DNA of 64,000 nt from NCBI RefSeq assembly GCF_014873495.1, contig NZ_JADBGF010000001.1, positions 558,001 to 622,000 of the forward strand, written 5' to 3'. The position numbers were made by a program, and so were the translations under genes. The notes below the pieces were generated by a model, which did not search any database, was not told where the DNA came from, and was given only the letters and a program-made list of their open reading frames with translations. The stretch is from Streptomyces stelliscabiei. GTDB lineage: Bacteria; Actinomycetota; Actinomycetes; Streptomycetales; Streptomycetaceae. How positions within the stretch are numbered: position 1 is the stretch's first letter; each line of letters starts with the position of its first letter. Below are positions 1 through 9,085 of this stretch, in pieces.

Positions 1-2
1 TG

Positions 3-338
3 CCGACCGACGAGGAGAGCAGGATCTTCCACCTTCTCTACAGCTCCTACGCCATCCTGTCCGTGACCGACGAGGCCCTCGCCGCCCAGCCGTTCATCGA
101 CAACCCTGACGCAGCCGAGAACGCCCTCACCCAACTGATCCAACAGGCACAGGAGACGGGCCGGGCCGACGCCGGAGCAGACGCTCGCACGGAGGCGATC
201 AGCCTGCTCGCCATGACGGCGACCCTGGGTACCAGCATCCTCGTCGGGCAGCGGACGCCGGAGTCTGCCATCACGGCACTCCGCTACCACCTCGACAGGA
301 TCTTCAACAGCGGCCGGGCCGAGCCTACGCCCCGGTGA
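3..338 (+). CDS. TetR-family regulator, C-terminal part (cut by window edge)
   Basis: The frame is open from base 3 to a TGA at 336-338, so only about 111 C-terminal residues are visible. They form the all-helical ligand-binding and dimerisation half typical of TetR repressors: a run of amphipathic helices, then a final helix with the pattern ALRYHLDRIF near the C-terminus. The DNA-binding helix-turn-helix lies left of the window. No ligand or target can be inferred. A hairpin immediately overlaps the stop codon. Confidence 0.6.
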   Translation, partial: PTDEESRIFHLLYSSYAILSVTDEALAAQPFIDNPDAAENALTQLIQQAQETGRADAGADARTEAISLLAMTATLGTSILVGQRTPESAITALRYHLDRIFNSGRAEPTPR

Positions 339-361
339 CTTGCGCAAGTAGTCTCACCGGG
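331..361 (+). terminator. Hairpin at the end of the TetR gene
   Basis: The 8-base arms CCCGGTGA (331-338) and TCACCGGG (354-361) pair perfectly around a 15-base loop that itself contains TTGCGCAA. The left arm includes the TetR stop codon. There is no clear U tract, as is common for terminators in high-GC actinobacteria. It lies between the TetR tail and the converging transketolase-transaldolase gene and could serve both strands. Confidence 0.5.
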
Positions 362-494
362 ATCGGCCTGAGCTGCTGTCAGGCCACCGGACCAGCAGCA
401 CGACCCGCTTCGCCGAGGAACGTACAAGCGCAACCCGACCCGCGCCTCGCTTCACGACGACGCCACGGCACGTCGGTACGGTGAGCGTGGCCGC

Positions 495-3400
495 TCAGTG
501 TTGCAGTGGCCGGGCCGCGCGGACCGCTTCCAACAGGCTGTCCCAGGACTGCTGGAACTTCTGGATCCCTTCGGTCTCCAGGGCCTGTACGACTCCGACG
601 TACGAGATGCCCTGCTTCTCCAGGGCGTCGAGGTGGGCGCGGGCCTGCTCGTAGGTGCCGGCGATGGAGTTGCCGTTGATCTCGCCATGGTCGGCGGTGG
701 CCTCCAGTGTGGCCTCGGGCATGGTGTTGACGATGCCCGGAGCAACCAACTCGGTGACGTACCTGGTGTCGGGGTAGGCCGGATCCTTCACACCGGTCGA
801 GGCCCACAGCGGGCGCTGCTTGTTGGCGTGCAGCCGGTGCAGCACCGCCCATCGCTGCGAGGACGGCGTCGAACCGTCGGCCGAACCGAACACCTCCTCG
901 TACGCCTGGTAGGCGAGGCGGGCGTTGGCGATGCCGGCCTTGCCGCGCAGTGCCGCGGCCTCCGGAGTGCCCAGGGCTTCCAGCCTCTTGTCGATCTCGG
1001 TGTCGACTCGCGAGACGAAGAACGAAGCCACCGAGTGGATCTTGGACAGGTCGAGGCCGCGCTCCCTGGCCTTCTCCAGACCGGCCAGGTAGGCGTCCAT
1101 GACCTGGCGGTAGCGCTCCAGCGAGAAGATCAGCGTGACGTTGACGCTGATACCGAGGCCGATGACCTCGGTGATCGCCCGGAGCCCCGCTCTGGTCGCC
1201 GGGATCTTGATGAGCGTGTTGGGGCGGTCCACGAGCCAGGAGAGGTGCCTCGCTTCGGCGGCGGTCGCGTCCGTGCCGTGCGCGAGCCGGGGCTCGACCT
1301 CGATGGAGACCCAGCCGTCCCGTCCCTGGGTGGTGTCGAAGACCGGGCGCAGGATGTCGGCGGCGTCCCGGACGTCCGCCGCGGTGATCATGCGAACGGC
1401 CTCGGAGACCGTCACCCCGCGCAGGGCCATGTCATAGATCTGTTCGGCATACCCGCTCGCGTCGCCGACCGCCTGTTGGAAGATCGTCGGGTTGGTGGTG
1501 ACACCGACCACGCGCCGCCTGCGCACGAGTTCGGCCAGGCTCCCGGACGTGATGCGGCCGCGAGAAAGATCATCCAGCCAGATCGAGACCCCTGCGCCGG
1601 ACAGCCGCTCCAGCGGATCGTCAGTCGTGCAAGACGTGCCGCTCGGTGTCTCGGACCCGAGGGATTCCCGGGCGGCCGCGGCCACGTTCTCCGCGGTGAA
1701 GCCGAACTCCTGGAAGAGGACCTTGCCGTCGGCCGAAGCGCCGAAGTGCTCCAGCGAAACGATGCGGCCGGCGTCGCCGACGTACTTGTGCCAGGTCAGT
1801 CCGATACCGGCCTCGACCGCGACACGCGCCTTGACGGACGGCGGCAGAACGCTCTCCCGGTACCCCTGGTCCTGCTCCTCGAACCACTCCACGCACGGCA
1901 TGGACACCACCCGCGTGGGCACACCGTCGGCCTCCAGCCGCTCGCGGGCCTCGACGGCCACATGCACCTCGGAGCCCGTGGCGATGAGGACGACCTCCGG
2001 CGCGCCGTTCGACGCGTCGAAGAGCACGTAACCGCCCTTGGCGGCATCCTCGTCGGCCTCGTACGTCGGCACGCCCTGACGGGTCAGCGCCAGACCGTGC
2101 GGGGCGCCCTTGCCGAACTCCTTGGTCCAGCGCCTGAGGATCTCGCGCCAGGCGATGGCCGTCTCGTTGGCGTCGGCCGGACGGACCACGTTCAGACCCG
2201 GGATCGCCCGCAGCGAGGCCAGATGCTCGACCGGCTGGTGCGTGGGGCCGTCCTCGCCCAGACCGATGGAGTCGTGCGTCCACACGTACGTCACCGGCAG
2301 ATGCATCAACGCCGACAGGCGCACGGCGTTGCGCATGTAGTCGGAGAAGACCAGGAACGTGCCGCCGTAGATACGGGTGTTGCCGTGCAGCGCGATGCCG
2401 TTCATCTCCGCGGCCATGGAGTGCTCACGGATACCGAAGTGGACCGTGCGCCCGTAGGGATCGGCTTCGGGCAGCGGGTTGTCCGCGGGGAGGAACGACG
2501 ACGTCTTGTCGATCGTGGTGTTGTTGGACCCGGCGAGGTCGGCGGAGCCGCCCCACAGCTCCGGGATCACCGCGCCGAGCGCCTGGAGGACCTTGCCGGA
2601 CGCGGCGCGCGTGGCGACGCCCTTGCCCGTCTCGAACTCCGGCAGGTGCGACTCCCAGCCCTCGGGCAGCTCGCCCGCGCTGATCCGGTCGAACTCGGAG
2701 GCCCGCCCGGCGTTGCCGTCCCGCCACTCCTGCAGCTGCTTGTCCCACACCGCACGCGCCTCACGGCCGCGCTCGCCCAGCGCACGCGTGTGCGCGATGA
2801 CCTCGTCCGCGACATCGAAGCTCTTCTCCGGGTCGAAGCCCAGCACCTGCTTGGTGGCGGCGACCTCGTCCGCGCCGAGCGCCGAGCCGTGCGCGGCCTC
2901 GGTGTTCTGCGCGTGCGGGGCCGGCCAGGCGATGATCGAACGCATCGCGATGAAGGAGGGCCTGTCGGTGACCGCCTTCGCCGCCTCGATCGCCGCGAAC
3001 AGCGCGACCGGGTCGAGGTCGCCGTTGTCCTTGGGCTCCACCCGCTGCACGTGCCAGCCGTAGGCCTCGTACCGCTTGGTGACGTCCTCGGAGACGGCCG
3101 TCTCGGTGTCACCCTCGATGGAGATGTGGTTGTCGTCCCACAGCAGCACCAGGTTGCCGAGCTTCTGGTGCCCGGCCAGCGAGGACGCCTCGGCGGAGAT
3201 GCCCTCCTGCAGGCAGCCGTCACCGGCGATGGCGAAGACGTGGTGGTCGAACGGCGACTCCCCGACCGCGGCTTCCGGGTCGAACAGGCCGCGCTCGTAA
3301 CGGGCGGCCATCGCCATGCCCACCGCGTTGGCCACCCCCTGGCCCAGCGGCCCCGTCGTCGTCTCCACACCCCTGGTGTGCCCGTACTCGGGATGGCCCG

Positions 3401-3764
3401 GGGTCTTGGAACCGAAGGTGCGGAAGGACTCCAGATCGGCCAGCTCCAGGCCGAAACCCCCCAGGTACAGCTGGATGTACAGGGTCAGCGAGGAGTGGCC
3501 CGCGGACAGGACGAACCGGTCACGGCCCACCCAGTCGGGGTCGGCGGGGTCATGGCGCATCACCTTCTGGAAGAGGGTGTACGCGGCGGGCGCGAGGCTC
3601 ATCGCCGTCCCCGGATGGCCGTTGCCGACCTTCTGGACGGCGTCGGCGGCCAGGATCCGGGCGGTGTCGACGGCCCGCTGGTCCAATTCGGTCCACGCGA
3701 GGGCTGTGACGGAGGCGGTGACGGAGGCAGGGCGGGAGGCGTCCACGGGCGGGGACGGGTGCAC
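495..3764 (-). CDS. Single-chain transketolase-transaldolase fusion
   Basis: One uninterrupted 1089-residue frame. Residues 1 to about 700 are a full-length transketolase, with the N-terminal [15 protein letters not shown] motif, the thiamine diphosphate site beginning GDG and ending WDDN, and the motif [13 protein letters not shown]. Residues from about 712 to the end are a full-length transaldolase, with TTNPTIFQ and the Schiff-base lysine in LIKIPAT. The two normally separate enzymes of the non-oxidative pentose phosphate pathway are joined near base 1630 by a short Ser/Thr/Asp linker with no stop between them. The GTG start has GGAG about 8 bases upstream. It is the last gene of the importer block, so it probably receives pentose phosphates made by the neighbouring 6-phosphogluconate dehydrogenase. 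All obvious catalytic motifs are present, so both activities are expected. The likely origin is in-frame fusion of an adjacent tkt-tal pair. Confidence 0.93.
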   Translation of the reverse strand: MHPSPPVDASRPASVTASVTALAWTELDQRAVDTARILAADAVQKVGNGHPGTAMSLAPAAYTLFQKVMRHDPADPDWVGRDRFVLSAGHSSLTLYIQLYLGGFGLELADLESFRTFGSKTPGHPEYGHTRGVETTTGPLGQGVANAVGMAMAARYERGLFDPEAAVGESPFDHHVFAIAGDGCLQEGISAEASSLAGHQKLGNLVLLWDDNHISIEGDTETAVSEDVTKRYEAYGWHVQRVEPKDNGDLDPVALFAAIEAAKAVTDRPSFIAMRSIIAWPAPHAQNTEAAHGSALGADEVAATKQVLGFDPEKSFDVADEVIAHTRALGERGREARAVWDKQLQEWRDGNAGRASEFDRISAGELPEGWESHLPEFETGKGVATRAASGKVLQALGAVIPELWGGSADLAGSNNTTIDKTSSFLPADNPLPEADPYGRTVHFGIREHSMAAEMNGIALHGNTRIYGGTFLVFSDYMRNAVRLSALMHLPVTYVWTHDSIGLGEDGPTHQPVEHLASLRAIPGLNVVRPADANETAIAWREILRRWTKEFGKGAPHGLALTRQGVPTYEADEDAAKGGYVLFDASNGAPEVVLIATGSEVHVAVEARERLEADGVPTRVVSMPCVEWFEEQDQGYRESVLPPSVKARVAVEAGIGLTWHKYVGDAGRIVSLEHFGASADGKVLFQEFGFTAENVAAAARESLGSETPSGTSCTTDDPLERLSGAGVSIWLDDLSRGRITSGSLAELVRRRRVVGVTTNPTIFQQAVGDASGYAEQIYDMALRGVTVSEAVRMITAADVRDAADILRPVFDTTQGRDGWVSIEVEPRLAHGTDATAAEARHLSWLVDRPNTLIKIPATRAGLRAITEVIGLGISVNVTLIFSLERYRQVMDAYLAGLEKARERGLDLSKIHSVASFFVSRVDTEIDKRLEALGTPEAAALRGKAGIANARLAYQAYEEVFGSADGSTPSSQRWAVLHRLHANKQRPLWASTGVKDPAYPDTRYVTELVAPGIVNTMPEATLEATADHGEINGNSIAGTYEQARAHLDALEKQGISYVGVVQALETEGIQKFQQSWDSLLEAVRAARPLQH

Positions 3765-3890
3765 GAGCGAACTCCAGGGTGTGCGAGGCGGAGGGCAGGG
3801 CGAAGAGGGACACGAACGCGACGCGCGACGCCGCCCTTCCCGCCGGGGCGAGCGGGGAGGGTGGCGTGCGGTCGGCTCGGGTCGGTCGGG

Positions 3891-5045
3891 TTACTTCCCC
3901 CAGACCTTCCGGTAGGCCTCGCGGTACCCGCTGGGGTCCCAGGACGACTTGCCGCCGCTGTTGTCGGCCGTCGTGATGTGGACCGGGGCGACGTAGCCGC
4001 TGGCGGGCTTGCCGGCGAAGGCGCGGTTGAACTCGTCGACCATCTGCCAGCCCTGCTCGGTCAGCGGCTCGGGCACCGTCGCCGTCTGGTACTGCTTGCT
4101 GTTGATGCGCTGGAAGGCGGACGGGTCGCCGTCGCCCGCGCCGATGTTGAAGGGAGCCCCGTTGCCCTTCTTCCCGGCCGCGCGCAGGGCCGGGGCGGCG
4201 TCGGCGAAGTAGAGGTCGTTGATGGCGACCGAGCTGGTCCACTTGGTGCCGAAGCGGGACAGCAGCGCGGACACCTCCTGGGGGGTGCGGCTGCTGGCGT
4301 CGGCGATGGGGATGTTGGACGTCGTCAGTACCTTGACGTCGGAGCAGGTGACGAGTTCCTTCTCGATCAGGTCCGACTTGCCCTTGGCGAAGGGAATGGA
4401 GGCGTCGGTGAAGACCACCACGCCGGCCCGGCCGTTGGACTGACCGATGATCCAGTCGGCGCTGATCTTGGCGACGCCCTCCACCTTGGTGGTGATGTTG
4501 CTGAACAGCTTGGGGTCCTTGCTGGGGCCGGGGGCGTCCACGGCGTGCCAGCCGATGAGCGGGATACCGGCGGTGTTGGCCTGGGCGACCTGCTGGGCGG
4601 TCGACTTGGGGTCGAAGCCGGAGAGCACGATGCCGTCGGGCTTGACGGCGACGGCCTGGCTGAGTGCGGCCTGGATGCCGGCCGGGGTGCCCTGGCCGTC
4701 GATGATCCGTATCTTCCAGCCGATGGCCTTGGCGGCCTCCTTGGCCCCTTCGGCGGCGCCGGCCACTCCCGGGTTGGTCATGCTCTGGGCGACGTAGACG
4801 ATGGTCTTGCCGGCGACCGCCTTGGGACCGGTGGTGGGGCCGTCCCAGGGGGCGTTGACGTCCTCGGCCGCCTTGACCGCTGCCTTGGCCTTGGCGAGGA
4901 CGGCGGGGCAGCCTCCCTTGGTCTCGGCCGCGGTGCCGGCGGTGCCGGACTGGGACCCTCGGGTGCAGCCTGCGGCGAAGGCGGTGACCACGGCGAGGGC
5001 GGCCAGGGTTCTCAGGGTCGCCTGGCGGGTGTGGTGGTGCGACAC
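3891..5045 (-). CDS. Sugar ABC transporter substrate-binding lipoprotein (RbsB/type 1 periplasmic-binding fold)
   Basis: 384 residues. The N-terminus is a lipoprotein signal: charged MSHHHTRQ, a hydrophobic stretch, then lipobox AAGC. The mature protein has the two-lobed type 1 periplasmic-binding fold, with YVAQSMTNPGVAG near the start, GIVLSGFDPKS as the typical turn after repeated alpha/beta units, and a C-terminal GYVAPVHITTADN segment. The GTG start is preceded by GGAG. It lies directly after the permease and before the transketolase-transaldolase gene, all on the minus strand, and supplies substrate to that importer. The family carries pentoses, hexoses, polyols and related compounds. 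The neighbouring dehydrogenases suggest a sugar acid, polyol or pentose, but the sequence alone does not fix the ligand. Confidence 0.88.
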   Translation of the reverse strand: MSHHHTRQATLRTLAALAVVTAFAAGCTRGSQSGTAGTAAETKGGCPAVLAKAKAAVKAAEDVNAPWDGPTTGPKAVAGKTIVYVAQSMTNPGVAGAAEGAKEAAKAIGWKIRIIDGQGTPAGIQAALSQAVAVKPDGIVLSGFDPKSTAQQVAQANTAGIPLIGWHAVDAPGPSKDPKLFSNITTKVEGVAKISADWIIGQSNGRAGVVVFTDASIPFAKGKSDLIEKELVTCSDVKVLTTSNIPIADASSRTPQEVSALLSRFGTKWTSSVAINDLYFADAAPALRAAGKKGNGAPFNIGAGDGDPSAFQRINSKQYQTATVPEPLTEQGWQMVDEFNRAFAGKPASGYVAPVHITTADNSGGKSSWDPSGYREAYRKVWGK

Positions 5046-5154
5046 GGACGGCTCCTTGTATGGCGTACGGGGAGGAAAGGAGGGCAGCGGGGGGTGTATC
5101 GAGGGGATGGAGGTGGGGTCGGCCGCCTCGACGTGAAGGGGGCGGCGATGCGGA

Positions 5155-6351
5155 TTACTCCGGTGTCGCGGCCGGTGGCGGGGGTGTGGATTCCGCGGAG
5201 GAGGGGGACGTCTGCACGGAGGCGGTCGGCGCGGCGGAGGCCGACGGCTCGGACAGTGACGTGCGGGTGGCGTTGGCGCCGGCGCGCAGCCTGCGGCGGG
5301 CGGAGTAGCCGGCCAGGCCGACGGCGAGGAGGAGGGTGCCGCCGTTGAACAGCGAGGTGGCCCAGAACTCGGCCCCCATCTGCTGGATGCCGGCGAGGCC
5401 GATGGCGAGGATGGCGACGGCGACGACCGTGCCGGCGGCGTTGGCGCGGCCCGGCTTGATGGCGGTGGAGCCGAGCAGGGCGCCGACGAAGGCGGGCAGC
5501 AGGTAGTCCATACCCACGCTGGGGTTGCCGATCTGCTGCTGGGCGGCGAGCAGGACGCCCGCGCAGCCGACCACGAGCCCGGAGCCCGCGAAGGCGTAGA
5601 TGCCGTAGCGGCGGGTGGGGATGCCGACCAGGTCGGCGGCTCGGGCGTTGGAGCCGATGACGTACAGGTAACGGCCGAGCGGCAGCCGTTCCAGGAGCAG
5701 CCAGAGGACGACGGCGAGGCCGAGGACGTAGAAGGCGGGTACGGGCAGGCCGAGGAGTTTGGAGTCGTACAGGTCGGTGAAGGCCGGGGGCAGTCCCTGC
5801 GGGCCGGGGACGATGCGGGCGCCGTCGGTGATCCAGCCGGTGCAGGCGTACAGCACGCTGCCGGTGCCGAGGGTGGCGATGAAGGAGTCGATCTTGGCGA
5901 ACTCGACGAGCAGTCCGTTGAACACGCCGATGATGCCGCCGCCGATGACGACGACCAGGCAGGCCATGGGCCAGGCCCAGCCGTTGTTGACGATGAGCTG
6001 CATCGTCAGCACATGGGCGAGACCGAGGCCGTAGCCGACGGAGAGGTCGAACTTGCCGGTGACGATGGGGATCATCGCGCCGAGGGCGAGCATGGCCGGG
6101 ATCGACTGGTTGGACAGGATCGAGGAGATGTTGTCGAGGGTGGGGAACGTGTCCGGCAGGGCGAAGGAGAAGACGAGGAAGAGCAGGACGGTGAGGGTGA
6201 GCAGACCGTAGGTGCCGATCAGATGGCCGCGTGCGCGGCTGCCGCTGGACCGGCGGGCAGAGGGTGTGGTGTTCGTGCGCTTGCTCCTGTCGGTGTCGCT
6301 GCCGGTCGTGGTTCCCTGATCGCGGCGGGAGGATGTGGTCTCGGTGGCCAT
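5155..6351 (-). CDS. Sugar ABC transporter permease (RbsC family)
   Basis: 398 residues from the ATG at 6351-6349, which overlaps the last base of the ATPase stop codon (TGATG), so translation is probably coupled. A polar Ser/Thr/Arg-rich N-terminal tail of about 45 residues precedes roughly ten hydrophobic helices. The family pattern is visible in ALGAMIPIVTGKFDLSVG and in the cytoplasmic loop carrying GSNARAADLVGIPTRRY. The C-terminal 50 residues are low-complexity Ala/Ser/Pro. It should form the membrane channel with the adjacent double-domain ATPase and binding protein. Confidence 0.9.
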   Translation of the reverse strand: MATETTSSRRDQGTTTGSDTDRSKRTNTTPSARRSSGSRARGHLIGTYGLLTLTVLLFLVFSFALPDTFPTLDNISSILSNQSIPAMLALGAMIPIVTGKFDLSVGYGLGLAHVLTMQLIVNNGWAWPMACLVVVIGGGIIGVFNGLLVEFAKIDSFIATLGTGSVLYACTGWITDGARIVPGPQGLPPAFTDLYDSKLLGLPVPAFYVLGLAVVLWLLLERLPLGRYLYVIGSNARAADLVGIPTRRYGIYAFAGSGLVVGCAGVLLAAQQQIGNPSVGMDYLLPAFVGALLGSTAIKPGRANAAGTVVAVAILAIGLAGIQQMGAEFWATSLFNGGTLLLAVGLAGYSARRRLRAGANATRTSLSEPSASAAPTASVQTSPSSAESTPPPPAATPE

Positions 6352-7919
6352 CAGTGGTTGCCCGTTCCGGTCAGCGCCGGCATGGCCGACGCGGCGTGGG
6401 TGAGTTCGGTGACGGTGAGGGCCGCGCCGGACAGTTCGGCCGTGACGGCACCCCGGACGAAGACCAGGGCGCGGTGGCAGACGTCGGCGACTTCCTCGAA
6501 GTCGGTGGAGATGAGCAGGACGGCGAGTCCTTCGGCGAGGGCGTCGTCGAGGAGGCGGTAGATCTCGGCCTTGGCGCCGACGTCGACTCCGGCGGTCGGT
6601 TCCTCGAGGATCACCACGCGGCGGCTCAGGCGCAGCCAGCGGCCGATCATGATTTTCTGCTGATTGCCGCCGGAGAGGGTGGCGATGGGGGCCTCGGGAT
6701 CGCCGGGGCGTACGCCGAACCGCTCGACGAGTGACCTGGCCTGGGCGCGTTCCCGCTTGGGGCTGATCCAGCGCCACGGGGAGCGGGCGTCCGCCCGGGG
6801 GTTGGCCAGGAAGTTCTCGCGGACGGAGAGTTCCAGGGCGCAGCCCTCCTCCTGGCGGTTGCTGGTGACGAAGCCGATGCCCGCGTCGACGGCGGCGGAG
6901 ACCGATCCGGGGCGGTAGGGCCTGCCGTCCAGGAGCACCTGGCCGCCGGTGAGGGGCCGGGAGCCGGCGAGGGCGCGGCCGAGGTGCATGTGTCCGGCTC
7001 CGGTGAGGCCGACCATGCCGAGGACTTCCCCGGCGCGCAGTTCGAGATCGACGGGGCCGGCGCCCTCGGTCGTGGCGCCGGACATGCGCAGCACGGTGGA
7101 GGCGGAGGCAGAGGTGGTGCGCGGGGCCGCGGGACGGTGGCTCTCCGGCTCGTGGCCGACGATGTCGCGCACGATCCGGTCGGGGCCGTGGTCGGCGAGG
7201 AGGCCCTCGCTGATGAGGTGCCCGTCGCGCAGGACGGCGTAGCGGTCGGCCACCTGGTACACCTCGTCGAGGCGGTGGCTGACGTAGACGATGGCGTGGC
7301 CTCGGTCGCGCAGGGTGTGCAGGACGTCGAAGAGCCTCGCGCAGTCGGCGGCGGGGAGGCTGGCCGTGGGTTCGTCGAGGACGATGAGGCGGGCGCGGGT
7401 GGCCAGCGCGCGGGCGATGGCGACGAGGGAGCGTTCGGCGCGGGTGAGGTCGGCGACGGCAGCGTCCGGGTCGAGGTGCCCGGCGACTATCTCCAGGGCC
7501 TCGGTGCAGCGCCGGCGTACCTGCCGCCAGGAGACGAGCCCGGCGCGGCGGGGGTAGCCGGTGCCCAGGGCGACGTTCTCGGCCACGGTCATCCATTCCA
7601 CGAGGCCCAGGTCCTGGTGGATGAAGGACATCTCGGCGCTCGCGGCGCCGGAGCCGAGAGGGTGGTCGGCGACGGTGACCTGGCCCTCGTCGGCGCGATA
7701 GACACCGGCGAGGACCTTGATAAGTGTGGATTTTCCGGCACCATTGTGCCCCAACAGGGCAAGGACGCTGCCGGCGTGGATGTCGAGGTCCACATCGGCG
7801 AGCGCGAGAGTGCCGCCGAACCGCTTGCGCAGGCCGCGGACCGTCACGATCGGGCGGGAGGCCGCGCGCCCGTCGGGCGACGGAGAACTGGCGGCTATGT
7901 CGTCGGGAGCGTCGTTCAC
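6351..7919 (-). CDS. Sugar ABC transporter ATP-binding protein, two nucleotide-binding domains (RbsA family)
   Basis: 522 residues with two ABC domains in tandem, as in RbsA/XylG/MglA. The first has Walker A GHNGAGKST, an atypical signature region at DLTRAERSLVAIARAL, and Walker B followed by DEPTASLP. The second has a degenerate Walker A (GLTGAGHMH) but a good signature LSGGNQQK and a Walker B ending EEPTAGVD, the usual asymmetric arrangement of this family. The GTG start has GGAGAAG about 8 bases upstream. It is the first gene of the importer block; the 190-base gap before it holds a pair of putative regulator boxes. Confidence 0.92.
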   Translation of the reverse strand: MNDAPDDIAASSPSPDGRAASRPIVTVRGLRKRFGGTLALADVDLDIHAGSVLALLGHNGAGKSTLIKVLAGVYRADEGQVTVADHPLGSGAASAEMSFIHQDLGLVEWMTVAENVALGTGYPRRAGLVSWRQVRRRCTEALEIVAGHLDPDAAVADLTRAERSLVAIARALATRARLIVLDEPTASLPAADCARLFDVLHTLRDRGHAIVYVSHRLDEVYQVADRYAVLRDGHLISEGLLADHGPDRIVRDIVGHEPESHRPAAPRTTSASASTVLRMSGATTEGAGPVDLELRAGEVLGMVGLTGAGHMHLGRALAGSRPLTGGQVLLDGRPYRPGSVSAAVDAGIGFVTSNRQEEGCALELSVRENFLANPRADARSPWRWISPKRERAQARSLVERFGVRPGDPEAPIATLSGGNQQKIMIGRWLRLSRRVVILEEPTAGVDVGAKAEIYRLLDDALAEGLAVLLISTDFEEVADVCHRALVFVRGAVTAELSGAALTVTELTHAASAMPALTGTGNH

Positions 7920-7966
7920 GGACTTCTCCGGGATCTGCAGGCCGAGGACCGATCCATCGGCTCGAC

Positions 7967-7995
7967 CAGCATCCTGAACTCATCACAGCATGTTG
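7967..7995. promoter_or_regulatory. Paired 10-bp regulator boxes upstream of the importer operon
   Basis: CAGCATCCTG at 7967-7976 and CAGCATGTTG at 7986-7995 start exactly 19 bases apart. The second is an imperfect palindrome of the form CArCATGyTG. They lie 48 to 76 bases upstream of the ATPase start, between it and the IclR gene. The same box in the same 19-base register occurs at 8919/8938, 15162/15181 and 15256/15275. The IclR protein encoded next door is the natural candidate to bind. Confidence 0.7.
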
Positions 7996-8110
7996 GTCAA
8001 TACTCCCGTTGCCATAAGTTGCCCAAACGTTGCGGCGGCCGTACGGAGAGATTTCCGTACGGCCGCCGCGACGACGATCACCCAGGCGGAGGCGGGGCCC
8101 CCGCCTCACC

Positions 8111-8917
8111 TCATCGGCCCCCCTCGGACGCCCCCTGCGGGAGCATGGGGTTCTCCATGCCCGCCGCGATGGCGCGCAGATCCTTCAGGAGCGCCGCACG
8201 GAACTCGTCGTCGAGCCGCGCCTTGAGCACGGTGACGCTGATCGCGAAGGGCGCCGAGTCGGTGCGGAAACCGGTTACCGGCACGGCCAGACACAGCACA
8301 CCCGCCGTCGCCTCCTCGTCGTCGACCGCGTACCCCCGCTCCCGGGCCTGCGCCAGGTCCTGGAGAAGCGCGGGCACCGAGGTGATGGACCGTTCACTCA
8401 GCGCGGGCAGCGTACGGCCGCGCAGCCGGTCCTCCGCCACCGCCGGATCCAGCGTGGAGAGGATGGCCTTGCCGGTGGCCGTGCAGTTCGCGGGGAAACG
8501 GTCGCCGATGTTGGCGGTGAGCCGCAACGGCTGGGTGCCGTCGTACCTGGCCAGGTACAGCACGTCCAGGCCGTCGAGAACGGCCACCCGGGCGGTCTCC
8601 TGCGAGATGTGCGAGCTGCGCCGGCACAACTCGTAGAAGTCGCGCAGCTGGTCCACCGTGGACAGGTACCGGCCGCCGAGCTCCACCAGTTTGCGCCCGA
8701 GCGCGAAGCCCGCGCCGTTGCGCGTGATCATGCCCGCCGCCTCCAGGGAGGCGCAGAGATTGCCCGTCGAGGACTTGGGCAGGTCCAGGGCACGCGCGAT
8801 CTCGCTGACCGACAGCGGGCGGCCTTCCGCCTCGCCGAGCACGTCGAGAATCGCCACCGCTCGGGTCACCGCCGGGACGAGGCTTCCCGGGTCGCTTGCG
8901 CTCACCGTCGATTCCAC
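8111..8917 (-). CDS. IclR-family transcriptional regulator
   Basis: 268 residues. The N-terminal winged helix-turn-helix (about residues 10-75) contains VTRAVAILDVLGE and SVSEIARALDLPKSSTGNLCASLE. The C-terminal effector domain (about 90-255) contains CTATGKAILSTLDP and the late GYAVDDEEATAGVLCLAVPV motif of IclR proteins. The GTG start lies in the sequence GGTGGAATCG; no strong ribosome-binding site is visible. One pair of the shared boxes sits directly upstream of this start and another pair lies just downstream of the gene, before the importer, so autoregulation and control of the importer are likely. IclR proteins in catabolic clusters usually respond to a pathway metabolite; the ligand here is unknown. 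Confidence 0.9.
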   Translation of the reverse strand: MESTVSASDPGSLVPAVTRAVAILDVLGEAEGRPLSVSEIARALDLPKSSTGNLCASLEAAGMITRNGAGFALGRKLVELGGRYLSTVDQLRDFYELCRRSSHISQETARVAVLDGLDVLYLARYDGTQPLRLTANIGDRFPANCTATGKAILSTLDPAVAEDRLRGRTLPALSERSITSVPALLQDLAQARERGYAVDDEEATAGVLCLAVPVTGFRTDSAPFAISVTVLKARLDDEFRAALLKDLRAIAAGMENPMLPQGASEGGR

Positions 8918-8918
8918 C

Positions 8919-8947
8919 CATCATTCTGTTCGAAGTTCAGCATGTTG
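8919..8947. promoter_or_regulatory. Paired regulator boxes between the IclR gene and the divergent cyclase operon
   Basis: CATCATTCTG at 8919-8928 is an inverted, weaker copy (8 of 10 bases match CAACATGCTG). CAGCATGTTG at 8938-8947 is identical to the best box elsewhere. Starts are 19 bases apart. The pair touches the IclR start codon region and is about 140 bases upstream of the plus-strand cyclase gene, so it could control both directions. Confidence 0.65.
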
Positions 8948-9085
8948 TTATTGTCTCTCGTCTGTCGCCGAACGACAATGCCGTCGCCGCGCGCTTTGCA
9001 TCGGGATTCGCCGAGTCCGCCGACCGTAGCGCGCCTTGTAGGCCGGCCGACGACACCCTCCGAGCCTTGGAGCGCTGAGCACCTC

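Noticed and set aside
498..5348. A 1616-codon plus-strand open frame opposite the transketolase-transaldolase and importer genes
   Set aside because: It mirrors high-GC third positions of real genes on the other strand; its composition is Arg/Gly/Val-rich with no domain, and the minus-strand genes have full family motifs.
5155..8109. A single 984-codon minus-strand frame covering permease and ATPase
   Set aside because: Only the last 398 residues are protein-like (the permease). The Arg/Pro-rich part is the wrong frame of the ATPase gene, whose correct frame has all ABC motifs.
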